This document shows positions 11,986 to 24,066 of a stretch of 64,000 nucleotides of DNA, in pieces. Source of the DNA: Rheum nobile (Eukaryota > Streptophyta > Magnoliopsida > Caryophyllales > Polygonaceae); assembly GCA_027886185.1 (NCBI GenBank), contig WOAB01000142.1, positions 682,001 to 746,000 on the forward strand, in the 5' to 3' direction. The notes beneath the pieces were generated by a model, which saw only the letters and a list, made by a program, of their open reading frames with translations, ran no database searches and was not told the origin of the DNA. How positions within the stretch are numbered: the stretch's first letter is position 1; each line of letters begins with the position of its first letter. The translations under genes were made by a program, and so were the position numbers.

Positions 11986-12283
11986 TTGTGAAGCATGAGC
12001 AAAGGCTTGGTAAACATAGCTGAGCATCCGCCAATTCTCACTATTTACAGAGTTTTTTCTCGCGCCCCTTTTTTCCTCCTAACCTTTTTTCAAATTTCAA
12101 AGTTTATTATGATTTTCCCCTTTTGTCGCGCGTTGCATCCTCTGCCCGCCATCTGGAACTTTAAGTATGGCACTTCATCTTCCTCGCCCTATAAAGCTTC
12201 TGGTTGGCAACTTCTTTCTCTTCATCACTTGTTTTGCTTCCTTTTCTGGTCATTTCCCAACACTTCTTCCCAGCTAGATCACT

Positions 12284-14971
12284 GATGGCCTCTTCTTGTC
12301 ATTCTCGTATTTCCGGTGCTCCACACTCTCCGTCAAGTAGTGCTCTTATCCCTTTCTCCTCTCTTCTCCAGTCTTTCTTTCTTCCTTTTAATTTTTCTTC
12401 GATCGGACCATGGATCACATGGCATGGCCCTGTTAAAGGACCTTTCGCTCACCCCATGATTCGCTTTCCGTGGTGAAACTCTGCACGTTTCCGGTGACAT
12501 TCTCCAGTCCAGGTATCATTTCTGACTTCCTTTGTGTGTGTCTCTTAGCGGCGGTTACCTAATCTGGTTCTGATTGTTCATTTCGAAGCGATTTGTTCTG
12601 TTCTTCCGAGTCTTAGGGTTTGCAGTGGGGTAAGAGAGCCCCTTCGCTAACCCTGCCCTTGGTTGCTCTTGTCAATTTTAGGCCTTTTGTCTTGCTTTTC
12701 CTTTCACTTTCCTATGATGGGTCCGATCTCTTACTCTCGCTCTTCTTTGCTTTTTTCAGAATCTAAAACCTGCTAACTAGGGCGAAATTAATCGAAAACA
12801 CCAAGTGTTAGAGAGCTCAGGCGATTTTGCTCAATCCCCGTCGCCAGAGGCTTGCCCAAAGAAACGACTCGTCTTCTCTAAGAATTGTTATAAGTCTAAA
12901 CACAATCGTGCTCATCCATGCAACGAGGATAACCTTCGCGAGGAATTCTCTCCCTCGTCTACTCCTTCACGAGGGTTACCCGAAGTTTCTCAACCTTGGA
13001 TTTTGATGGAACGGGTAAAGTGACTCCCCTTCACTCGTGATGCCGTGTTTCGTAAGGACCACGGGAATGAATCCTCTATTTCCTTCGAGTATCTGGAGGG
13101 GATATCGGGATCATACCCCTTTCCCAAGGGGTCGATCTTGGCGCTCCCTGAGGAAGGTTCACGTTCCCTACACCATTATCCCAACTTCATGGCCGTGAGC
13201 CTTCCAGCTTTGGCGGCGGGGTTTCGCGTGCCTATCCACCCACTTTTCAAGGAAATATTGAACGCGCAAGGTACCAGTCCAATTTAGTTGCATCCCAACT
13301 CTTGGAGGAATTTTTGTTGCCTCTTTCTTCATTGTCGTGAGCTAAAGGTGGAGCCAACGTTGGAAGTAGTGAGAGCTTTAATCACCAGTCGTGACATATC
13401 TGATGGATATTGGTCGTGGAAGACTGAGTATAAACAGAGGGTTACCAAGCCCACTAACCTTGGCTCGTGGAAAAACAAATGGTTCCTGCTTAAGATTCCT
13501 GGTTCTTTTGGAGTTAACATTCGTCCGGGAAAAGCCCTTCATTTTTCTGGTTTGGCATCTGTTCCTACGAAGAAAGACTTACAGCGGGAGAAGAAAGCTC
13601 TTATAACTAAGTTTGACTAGTCACGACGCTTCGAGTATGACCAATTGATGACCCCGGGGAAGCTCGAAGAGCTAGGCCTAAGTTCCCCCATCCATACGGG
13701 GGTGAGCAGTCCTTAGTCCTTACCGGTCCACGATCGAATACGCGCGGATTGTGTCTTCACGACTTTTATACGGGGATGTGCCCGATATTATCCTCTATTT
13801 CTTCTTTCCTTAGTCTAACTTGCTTTTGTTCCATTCTCACAGATACTTTCCCCGTGAAGATGTTGGAACATTTGGATGACTTTATGATTACTGGAGGAGA
13901 AGACCTTGAAAATTTTATGGACCAACCATCGCGAGAGCAGCCCTAGCTTTAGAGGAATCGTTGGATCTTCAGGGCCTCATGAGGGAAGATGAAGGCATTG
14001 GGGACAACATCAACATTGTTCCCAAAGAACAAACAACTCTTGTTGTGGCATTGGAGGACATCCCGAGGTGTACTTTGACTTCTTTAAAGAAGAAATCCCT
14101 GCGTGCCATAAAACCGAAGGTCCCTTCCACCATCCCATCGGGCCCCTTGAGCTCTGCGTATCAGCACCTGAACCTTGTAAGTCTTGCCTCGTCTTTCATA
14201 TGAATACTTCCTTTGCCCTACTTTCTTATTTTTGTCTTAGATGGCTCTCGGGTTTTTGTTTCAACATTTCATGTCTTTCACTCTCTTTTTAGATTGGGAA
14301 AAGTTATCGCGAAGCTTTAGTCTCTATTGACCAATACATCGAGGGAACAAGCAAGGGCATACTAGAATTCAAGGCGTGTCATAAAGAGATAGCTACTCTC
14401 CGGGAAGAAAACTCGTGAATGAAGGGCGAAAGGGCCACCTTCGCGGAGAGGGGGAAAGCTTTCTTGGATAAAGAGAGGGCCTTTGCGGAGAGGGAGAAAG
14501 CAATGGCCAAAGAGATTGTGGGGCTCCGCGGACTCCGCCATCTTGCTAAGGAGTGCCTTGACTGATGACTGTAAGCGGGCCAAGCAGAAATGCGTGGTAG
14601 AGTATGTGGGTGGCTACCGCTTCAAGGCGCATCACAACTACCATGCTGCCGCGGAGTATGTGTTTGGTGGAACCGTGGGTATCAGGCAGATGGCCAAACA
14701 TTACAAAGTGGCTCCCATCAAGTTTTCCTATAGAGACACGTGCGGGGTGATTTTCAAGGAAAGGCCCCCTTACCAGATTCCTCCTGTCGAGGCAGTCAGG
14801 GATGATCATGACGGGGTTTTAGAGGCTTGGTCGGTGACCACTTTGAAGGAAGGCATGCCCCTCCTGAAGGATGCATCCCCAACGGCTTCAACTCCTGCTT
14901 CGGGGCTAAAATGCCATCGAGAAGATTCAACACAAGCGGAGGCCCCAAGTTCTTCTACTCCTCAGCCTTGA
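12284..14971 (+). pseudogene. R0 antisense additional ORF, degenerate, with introns
   Basis: Coding-like segments on the strand opposite R0's pol. Frame 1 (12805-13701) has stops at 13021, 13285 and 13618. It encodes SLPALAAGFRVPIHPLFKEI and a W-rich region, which I recognise as resembling the plant 'putative gypsy type transposon' domain (Pfam PF04195). Likely introns end at 13842 (CACAG) and span 14177-14292 (GTAAGT to TTTAG). After that comes a charged, probably coiled-coil stretch with a frameshift near 14520, then a Cys/Lys-rich tail ending at 14971. A TATA-like CTATAAAG lies near 12190. It has the same layout as the antisense genes of R1 and R2 but is more decayed. The true start is uncertain. 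Confidence 0.6.
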
Positions 14972-15542
14972 CTTGGGTTTCGTCTCTCATCCAGTCGTGC
15001 TGTTCTACGCGTAGTGCTTCTCTCTATTTCGCGTAAATTTCAGGATTTTAGTTATGACTTGGTTGCTTTTAGACAATGTCCTCTGCACGGGCGTAAATTT
15101 TTGTAATAGACCCCGCTTTTACTTTTGTGGTTGTCTTTTCACGAATATTGGTGTTTTTTCTGTTTCCCTCGCATGGCTTGCTAATGTGCCTTTTCTTGCT
15201 TGTGTTTAACCGTGACTGGCTTCAATCGCTAATCATTGCGCCTATTAGGTAGGTTATGTCCAGTGTTTGACTTTTACCCGTCATTAACTGTCTGTCTTTT
15301 CAATTTTTTTTCCTTGCGGTTTTCAAAACCATCATTAGTTTCGCGCCACAACTACTACTAAGAGGCAGTTAATGATGCGTCATTTCGACTCCTCCTTCCT
15401 CCTCCTTTAAATACCGCTCGCTTTGCCAATTCTTTTCATCGTCTCCTTCAACTTCTCTTTTCCTTCTGTTTCATCCTTTGCTTTCTCTAGTTTTCTAGTT
15501 CTGTTTTTCCTTGCTTCCTTTCGTTTTTCAAACCTTGCTAAG
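14972..15542. other. R0 spacer between two antisense ORFs
   Basis: No ORF worth reporting. It is T-rich on the plus strand. A TATA-like TTTAAATA at about 15407, roughly 130 bases before the ATG at 15543, could serve that ORF. Confidence 0.4.
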
Positions 15543-15923
15543 ATGGTTAGGCTCGTACTCAAATTTCACTATGACGGTCGATTCGTGTGTCAGCGCGACG
15601 ATCGTCGATTGTTCTTCGTTCACCGCTACGACGGCGGTTACCTTTGAACTATGGATATGGGAGACGTGGGGGAGGAAGTTGGAGAGTTTGACTTGGAGGT
15701 TATTCGTGCTTGTGTTTTCCCTGATACAATTATGCTTGGGGTGGGCCGGATGTTCTACTTTCCCCGACCGGAGGCCAGGGGTCGTTGTCTCCGGGAGGTG
15801 AAGACCAATTACGACACCGCTTGCATCGCTAAGTTGGGGAGGGCATGTCATGTGCCTATCTACACCCAAGGTCCTCCTCCTCCGGGATTTCGCGCTCACA
15901 GCCTTCGCGCTGCCGGGCTCTGA
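15543..15923 (+). pseudogene. R0 second antisense ORF, PB1-like N-terminus
   Basis: One frame from ATG 15543 to the stop at 15923, about 126 codons, broken by a single TGA at 15645. The start, MVRLVLKFHYDGRFV, resembles the N-terminal PB1-like module found in many plant MULE-related and uncharacterised proteins; this is from memory and not tested. The rest, with a FYFPRPEARG region and a proline-rich end, I do not recognise. A TATA-like box lies ~130 bases upstream. The opposite strand is also open (16115-15528, Lys/Arg-rich), so coding direction is not certain. Confidence 0.42.
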
Positions 15924-16822
15924 AGTTTTTTTCTTTCCCCTTTTTTTTTGTATAACCTCCTTCTTTCCCTCATCCCTTCTTCTTTTTCGCGAACTGGAAG
16001 GGGGATTGAAGAGGGGGTTATGAGGGGGGTAGGTTCGTTGTTTTCTAGTGGTTGTTGTGGTGTCGGCCTTAGAGGCCATCTTGTATGTTAAGGCACGCGT
16101 AGCGGATATAAACATGGTAAGTGTAGTAAAGCTTTGTATTTTGAGTAAAACGATGTATTTACAACTTTTATTTTGGAATCAGAACTAGCAGTAAGTAAAA
16201 TGCTTTAAACTTTCTATTTGTCACTTCACGTTTCTCTTTGATTCGAGGTCCTTTCTTGCGAATTATTCCTTGCCGAAACTCTATGAAGGCACACCTGATA
16301 GTTTTCGTTCGCGCAACGAGATTAGGTTACTTATCATGATAGATAGTGTATAACATAATCGTGTAATAATTCTTTTTAGTCAGATACATCATCGCTACTT
16401 AAATTCTTGCAGGCGATGATTGCCTTTCTTAGTTGTTGAAAGAGCCTTTCTTGCACAATCATCCACGCGTATATCTTGCACTTTCTTGTTCTCGACAGTT
16501 GCTTTACCAGACTCGCGCTCCCGGCTTGCCTTTGCTACTCGATTTCACGACTTGCTTCAACGACTTGCTTCAACAACTTGCTTTAACAACTTGCTCAAAA
16601 CGCGTTTTAATTTGCTCAAATCTTGCTAAGCACTTGCTCAACACTTGCTTGCTCAACACTTGCATTTCCTACACATTGCATTAAAAATTGCTTTTTAGAG
16701 CCTCACTCATTTTTCATATCGCGCGTAACATATTGCTTAATCGTGTTGCTAAAAAATGTATTGCTTTAGGGCATTGCTTATTCGTATAGCTTTCCATCGC
16801 ATACCCCTTTGCCCTCAAGCAT
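15924..16822. other. R0 non-coding stretch before the R1 insertion
   Basis: No supported gene. It has a pyrimidine-rich start, then a run of loose ACTTGCTYAACA-like repeats at about 16548-16670. The R1 insertion follows AGCAT (16818-16822). The right flank of R1 is GGCAC, which differs from AGCAT by two transitions. Confidence 0.5.
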
Positions 16823-17481
16823 TGTTAGGCCTAAAATACTCTGATGGGCCGTGCATAGCAAATTGGATCGCCTTACATTGGAAATGGGCCAATGAGTTTG
16901 AAGTGGAGCGTCGGATGCTTGTCAATGCATAAACCCGACCGATCCCGGAAATCTCACCCAAGCCGTAACGGCTCGATCTTCAGCAACGGCGGCCAATTTA
17001 AGTGCGATTTAGAAGCCTCCTTAATGAAAAAGATCCCAAGGATTATGCTCAAGAATTAAGGACAAAGATCTCATTCAAACGGTAACAAGACCGACGAAGA
17101 AGAGGGTCCGATAAATAGGTCACAAAGAGGCTCAAAGAAGCGGTCAAGTCATAGTGATACTCGTTATCTCAGCTATCAAAGGTTTACTGACATACTTGTT
17201 CTCGTTTAGCTCTTTTGGCAATAGTACTCGACCACCAAGGATCGGACGCTAGTTTAGCCGGTCAGACAAGGCTCGATCTTTTGCATCTAGAGGAGTTAAG
17301 TTGTACTTTGTCATATTCTTATCATTACATAATCAGAATATCATCACATAATCTTGCCCCATTTCATACTTACTTGATTGTTAGTTTGGTTTGGAATTAT
17401 TTTGTTATCATCATTCTATCCGATCGACTCGTTACCCCGTCTAAGGCGATTTAGGTCGACTGATCTTTTCGCCCCAAAAAA
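16823..17481 (+). repeat. R1 5' LTR
   Basis: 659 bp. The terminal CA is changed (CCCCAAAAAA instead of CCCCAAAACA), by comparison with the 3' LTR. A TATA-like GATAAATAGG is near 17110. Confidence 0.9.
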
Positions 17482-17502
17482 ATTTGGCGCTCACCGTGGG
17501 AC
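17482..17502 (+). other. R1 primer-binding region
   Basis: ATTTGGCGCTCACCGTGGG follows the LTR end. R2 has ATTTGGCGCCCACCATGGGG at the same place on its own strand. This is the common GGCGCCCACC-type site of Tat elements. I do not name the tRNA. Confidence 0.6.
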
Positions 17503-17537
17503 AACTAGCCGATCATCATCTCAAAAATCCTTCAACC

Positions 17538-18709
17538 ATGACTGTCAATCTACCTACCAACGTCGATGGATCACACCCCAGAGACAACTCCCAAGCTCAA
17601 GGAAACACAACCGAAAATCCAACTCTGAACCAACTCTAAGAGCTTGCCCAAAAAATGACCATCCTCCAAGATGACCTCGCCCAGCAACGTCAGAAGACCG
17701 AAGCTTTGGCTGCCCTGTCCACCCAATCTGAAGCCGCAATCACACAACTAACTCGTGAAAATGAGTCTCTTAGATCGTAGGTACAGTCGATGGCCTCCGG
17801 ATCCAGACAGGTGCCCGTCCATAGTAGCGTCCAGACACGCCTCAACATGGATAGCGTCGAGCTGACTCCCCCAAGCGTCTGACGTCCCAGATATGTTACT
17901 GGTACGTCTCGGGTTCCCTTGATCAATCCATTTTTGACTAACAATATTACTTTCTCTACACCGATCGGGTCAGTAGGGATCCGAATCGATGAACCACAGG
18001 TTACCAATTCCCCCGATATCCTGACTCTCGTCCAACAAACGCTTAGTCAGCATATGAGGACGCTCGACGATCGCATCGCTAGAATTCTCGGAGTTCCACA
18101 GCCAATCGAGAAAGAAGCGTCAGACGGATACGAAGAGTCTCCGTTCATCGAAGAAATTGCCAGAGTCGAGATCCCTAAGAAGTTCAGCCTTCCTAGCATG
18201 ACGACTTTTGACGGCACAAACGATCCAGACGATCCTATCTCTCTCTCTCTATAAACAAAAATTAATGACTGTATCTGTTCCAATGGAGGGCCGCGAGGCT
18301 ATCATGTGCAAAAGATTTGGCACTACCCTCGCGGGTCCTGCACTAACTTGGTTTATGCGTTTACCTCAGGGTACGATCACCTCGTTTGTGGATCTGGTAA
18401 ATTCCTTTAAAGTCTAATTCGCTAGCAGCCAGAGACTCGAAAGGCATTCAAGCGATCTCTATCGAATCACCCAAAGGTATAACGAACCTCTCCGAAGCTA
18501 TCTTAACAGGTATAACAAGGAAAAGGTCGTGATCCCCCATTGCGACGTCACCACCTCCATTGAAGCCTTCAGACAAGGTTTGATCAAAGACAACAATCTC
18601 TATAATGAGATCACCAAGTACCCGTGCAGAAGCTTCGAAGATGTCCAAGCCAAAACCATGGCTGAGGTGCGCTTGGAAAAAGATCGCGAATCGCGAAAGA
18701 CGTCCCATG
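17538..18709 (+). pseudogene. gag: R1 gag, 5' part
   Basis: Frame 0 from ATG 17538 begins with a short Q/E-rich, coiled-coil-like part. Stops are TAA 17636 (CAA in R2), TAG 17778 (also TAG in R2) and TGA near 17880. It continues through LDDRIARILGVPQPIEKEA to PSMTTFDGTNDPDD. A TC-repeat expansion at 18237-18251 then shifts the frame into the capsid domain (FGTTLAGPALTWFMRLPQG). There is a TAA at 18415 where R2 has CAA. The sequence stops at T2's insertion and resumes at 33642. Confidence 0.85.
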
Positions 18710-18714
18710 GGCCA

Positions 18715-20428
18715 TGTAACACCCCCGACTTACGTCGGTAGTGCCACACGCCAGTGACCTCAGACGTTACTGTCCGATGTCACCCTAGGCTTTAATCGGA
18801 AAATTAATCTTAATTAAACATATTAAATAACGAAAGGTCAAACAACGGAATACATTTTTAAATGAAACTCAACCATTTTTATTAAAAGATTTCTCAATAA
18901 CGATTTACAACAGAGTGAAATTACAGCGGAAGACTTTTAAATTACACAACGGAAGACTTTAAGAATAAACCTATTATATGACTAGGTTATAAAAATATAT
19001 ATTAAAGTAATACTTAACGACCTTGAAATACTGACACTTAAATCTGCAACTGCAAGCCTCTTCTTCAATTGGTTACTTCAAGACTTCGGGAACCAACCAC
19101 TGATGTGCCGTATAAGATGGATGACACCAGCCAACCATGCAAGGAATAAAACCCGGTTGGTTAGTCTAATGAAAGACTATGCAAGGGTGAAAAGCAAGAG
19201 CGAACCGCCAATTGCCTTAAGCAAGAGCGAACCGCCAATTGCCTTAAGTAGATTCGACGATGAATCTAGATGAGATTACTATTGTTGATATCCTTTCCGG
19301 GAGTATGGCCTATGCTTCAGATAACTCTAGCAAGGTTACGAGTCCACACGCGATCCAGCAATTAACGATATAAACTAACAAAATAATTATTATCAATTAA
19401 TTTATTTTGACGAACTCAAGTAATTAAATTCAATAAATTTTTATGATTTTAATCATAAAAATGTTGATTGAATTTTTCTAAAGACAGATACGGATAAAAG
19501 TGGGTCGAAATTATACTGATCAATCGATCTCGGGTTAAATCTGGACATATATGATATTGGGCTTCTCGGCCCAACCTAAGAGCTGACTAGGGGCCCCCCC
19601 TCCTTTCTCCCTCACGCGGAAAGAAATTTCCAATTACAGTGAGCGGCACCGAGCTCGACGATGGTGGAAACCGGCGACGGCGGCGACCGAAAATACCGAC
19701 GGAGATAGCGGTGACTCAAGGCGGCGATCGGATTGGGCGGTGAGGCAACGACCCACACCTCTGGACACGACGTCATGCAGCAGCGACAGTGGTCGCCTAC
19801 TCGCTCCTCTATTTTTCACAGAACAGAGCAAGAATGGAGCAAGGTTTGGGCGGCTCGACGACGGCTCAAACGGCGACCGAATGGAGCGTCGTTGGTGTCT
19901 TTGGAACGCTGGTATTGCAAGGTTCCTCCGACAATGGGTCGACAATGACGACACCGGCGACAACTCCGACAACGACCGAGGTAACGAGAGGAGGAGATGG
20001 AGGATGAAGATGGTGATGGAGGAGAGCTCGGCCTCGGCCCTATTTATAGGGTGAGGAGGCAGCTCCCCCACTAAATGTGAGGGAGAGCAACCGGTCAGGC
20101 TCCCCCTAACCAGTCGCTCGGAGAAAACGTGGAGCAACGGAACGTCGGCCATCGGAAACGACGAGAAGGCAAACATGCGAATCTCCGCGGTCGCGGAAAC
20201 AGATCTGAGGTCGCGGATTGGGCGCGATTGTGCTTCTTACCCTTTGGTCACGGGTCTCGATCGGGGACATACTAAATTATGATTTTTAGCATTCCCTAAT
20301 TACTTTATGACCCAAAATCTTACTAACGTATAATATTTCATTCAAAAATACTATTACAGAGATTACAGAAATTTCCCGTCACGTCTTTCTTATAAAATGA
20401 CAGTTTGAGACTTTTAGGGGTTATTACA
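18715..20428 (-). repeat. T2 3' LTR (left), with internal deletion
   Basis: 1,714 bp. Relative to the right copy it lacks about 800 bp (right 25255-26060) and at that joint carries a 27-bp direct duplication (19194-19220, 19221-19247). A minus-strand TATA (CCTATAAATAGG) is at 20039-20050. The hairpin block shared with T1 and T3 is at about 19119-19180. Confidence 0.88.
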
Positions 20429-23331
20429 ATACTACCCCCTTAAAAGAAGTTTCAACTCCGAAACTTGGCCGATAGCAGCTCGGAGAAACGACCTTACTTT
20501 AAGCTATTCAACCTTATAATTTTAACCATGCCTAACCCATCCATAAGTTGGTTCAAATTATAGTTAACGTAAGGTTAACCATAGTTTAGACCATTCCCAA
20601 CCTAAGAGAATTCTATAACTTGCTTACACCAGACATACATTCTAAGAGAATTCTATAACTTGCTTACACTAGGCATACATTCTATCATATTACCCCTATG
20701 GTAATATGAGGATTATTACATTACTACCCCCTTAAAATAGTTTCGACCCCGAAACTAGCATCGATAAACTAAAGAGACCGGTTTCACCATAACTCACTAC
20801 CTGATCTTAATATCCTTAATCATTTCATCCATGTACCTGCTCCCGGGAAAATAATCTGTTTCCTCAACCATATCACTATCTCGCATATCCTATCTCCATG
20901 TGCTACACTTGTAATAACTCATGACTATCTCTACAAACTCATAATTATCTTTAGGATAATAGTCTCCAAACATCATCGCAATAGACTCGCTATACCTTAA
21001 GCATGAGAATACACATTTCTCTTTCCTTACCCTTTATAAACACTCTCACAGTACATACCTTATCTTCCTTAATTCGATATCCTTAAATAAATTTGGTCTT
21101 CGTAACCTATATCACCAATGTCGAACTATTTACTCGATCATGATTCCACTTACTACACTGCCTACATTCCTTACTCTCGCTAGAATCGATATGATCATCC
21201 ACAAGATTACCATTGCCTTAATCAGAGTATCCGTTATAATCTTCAATATAACCTCTCTATATTGCCCTATTCCTCATAAAGACCTTGATGTCCTCAACCA
21301 GAAGAATACAACATTTTTCTACTAACTTTCCTTCAATGATCAGATCCTCGAAGTACATACATAGAATTCAACTATACCGCAACTTATTACTTCCACTTGT
21401 CATATAGGCCTTACTCCTTACATACACGACTCACCTATTTCATTGGTTACCTTAATCACATTTGGCCCTTGTGCCATATCTTAACTCAAAATCTTTGTGC
21501 ATGTGATCCCATAATTAATCACACCATAACCTATGTCCGATTATCTCAACATGATCTAATAATCCATTTCACAAGATTATACTCCCATTTTACCCAAACG
21601 TTCCATACGATCACCTTAATAGACGTGGTTCACGTTTTCCTCAAGTCCACTTGATATCATTATCATACTTACTTTATGCCACACTATTTGACCTTCAAAA
21701 CCGTATCAACTTTCACCGGTCGAGTTTGCTATTTACCCATAAATCCTTAAGCAACCAGTTGTCCTCATACGATTTATTGTCCCAAATCGAGAACCCTTTT
21801 GCTTTACTGATATTTACCATTTATCCAAGATTAACTTAACGTATTCCATATTCAATCTCTAACTTAAACCTTTAAGGTTCCTCAATTCTATTTACTCAAA
21901 AATACCATATTGATGAACGATGCCTTGCCATCAAAATCAATCACTTCACGTCCTAATCCTTCAATGGGTACATACGAGTAACCTTTGTTACTTTACTCCT
22001 TAAACGCACATACGACAATTTCCCATCCTACATCCTCGTGTTTATCGATATCCTCCGAATAACTAGGCCCTACACCATAACCCTTCAATTTTAAGTGAGC
22101 TTTCTCCCAAAACAATTGTCTCACAACTTAATTCTCCCAAAAAGTGCTATATCATTGGCCTTATAGACGTCATACTCTCTTAAAATTCACATAGCAGACC
22201 TTGTAAATCTCCAGATATCATAACTCTATATCCCTTGAAGGTACAATCCACTGATTCAGTTCTTTGGCCCAAATAAATTTGGCCCTAAAGCTTACTTCCA
22301 ACTCAAACCTTTAGTTTCCTCAAAACAAGATCGCGATAAATCAATTAGCATAATTTCAGCCAATCACTTTATTTTCCCTAAACGTGACATCAAGTCGCCT
22401 TAACAGACGTAGATCACTCTCCATCCAATCCTGATGTCGTTTCTTCTAGGAAAGCCTCATGACGAAATCTCAGATAATATTTATGACTTCACACCCTTAG
22501 CATTTCCGAAAGTTTAACCCTCTGGGCTCACAATGAACATATACTCACTTATACATTCCATAATCACACCCTTGGGTCCTAAGGTTTTACTCAAGATCGT
22601 AATAGAGTACGATCTTTTTAGAGAAACTAGATTCCCTATGAACTATCTCCTATATACATTTATTCTTTTCTTAACAATCTATCCACATAGATGACTACAG
22701 TATGACCTCACAATGAGGCATTCTGAACTTCATATAGTTCACTCCTACATACTTTTACCAAAACAAATGTTCATGGTACACATATGAGAAATAATTCTTA
22801 ATCCCATAGAGCATTAACCATATATATTTGTTTCCTTTACATTAAGGAATTTTGGTAAAACTCAACTCACTAGATAACGCTTGACGGCTCAATGAAGGAA
22901 GTAATTAATGTCATACCGATGTGACATTACTCCAAGGATAAAGAGAGATTCCTAAGGATGAGTCTAGGAATTCAGTAATAGAGTCGCCCCTGGTGATAAC
23001 CATGTAGGGAACGAACACCTAGGCTTCATACGTTACCCCTTCTTTATGAGTCCTGACAGCCCTTATCCACACGTGACATAAACTGTTTTTGGCACTCACG
23101 GAGTCTCGTATGAACGAACAATTTGCAATAATAATGAATTTAGTAATTTCTGGAACAAGGAAACACTTCTTTATTATTCGAAACATTACATAAAACAACT
23201 GACAGAAAGTCGAATAGACAGATTACTAAACTATGGAGAGTGTGGACACAAGTCATCGCTCCTTATTCTCAAAAGCCTTACAAAAGAAAACTACCACTCG
23301 CACAGGGCTTCCCTCCCGTCGGGGTGACGTA
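20429..23331 (-). other. T2 internal non-coding region
   Basis: About 2.9 kb with no supported ORF on either strand, where RT, RNase H and integrase would be expected. The plus strand is poor in G. Next to the LTR is a polypurine tract (minus strand of 20431-20440) and a hairpin (20448-20465). A second copy of this set, with an ATTATTACA LTR-end-like sequence, lies at 20713-20756. A 40-bp tandem duplication is at 20602-20681. Short motifs around CTTAATAGACGT recur near 21617, 22160 and 22400. Confidence 0.6.
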
Positions 23332-24066
23332 TCACAAAGAGTCGTTGCTCTTGACCCGAATATTCATAGGCGCCTTGCCTTTGATACGAGCAACAGATTG
23401 CTTCAGAGCAGATACTTCTGCCCTTGGGTTCTGCCCACTACCAGCTTTTGAGGCCTGATATGCTTGTTTTGGCCTTAGGCCCTTCTGCCTACAGTATGCC
23501 TTTATGTGGCCTTCCCTCCCACAATTGTAACATACCCTCTTATCCTTTTGGCAACTAGGACTCTTGTGCCCATCTTGACCACAGTTGTGGCATTGAATCA
23601 CGCCGTTACTCCAGCCTGAGCCTTTGGCGGAGCCAGACTGAGTCGCTTTGGTCTTAGTACGACCAGACTTCTCGAACTTGGTGGGCGACGCCGGCCGCTT
23701 GAACGAGCTAGCCCTGCGATTTTGTTGCCCACCCTTTGCCTTAATTCGTGCCTCCACACTAGCTGCGACTTGAGGTATGGGGGCCGCTAGGGTTTGCGGT
23801 ATCACCTGGGCCGTTAATACTTCGACCACTAGCCCCACTATCTGCCCAATGGTCGTCGCGTTTAGCATGATCGGGGCAGGAGGTGGAACTCCCCTTGTAG
23901 CTTGGGGGTCCGCTTGTCCCTGATGAACATCCTACCGCAGGGTCGGGTCATTGCTACGTGAGCCAGATCCCGCGTCTTCCCCTTGCGGAGTAGCATTCCT
24001 CAGCCGAATTCGAGAACCGTTGCTAGGACTTTCGTTAGCTGCTTGGTTGGTGGATCGGGTGTCCAT
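23332..24066 (-). pseudogene. gag: T2 gag, shortened, with two zinc knuckles
   Basis: The minus frame runs from ATG 24066 to 23332 with one stop (TAG, 23934-23932). It keeps the N-terminal leader and the nucleocapsid with CHNCGQDGHKSPSC and CYNCGREGHIKAYC, but lacks the capsid domain found in T1 and T3 between these parts. The joint is around the PQVAASVEARIK region. It could bind RNA but probably could not form a particle alone. No protease follows. Confidence 0.8.

Noticed and set aside
19634..20176. 180-codon minus-strand ORF in the T2 left LTR
   Set aside because: It lies across the LTR promoter region, and in the right LTR copy the same region is split into different frames. No family resemblance.
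21140..21839. Short plus-strand ORFs rich in Ile/Thr/Tyr in T2
   Set aside because: They arise from the G-poor composition, have no recognisable motif, and do not continue one another.
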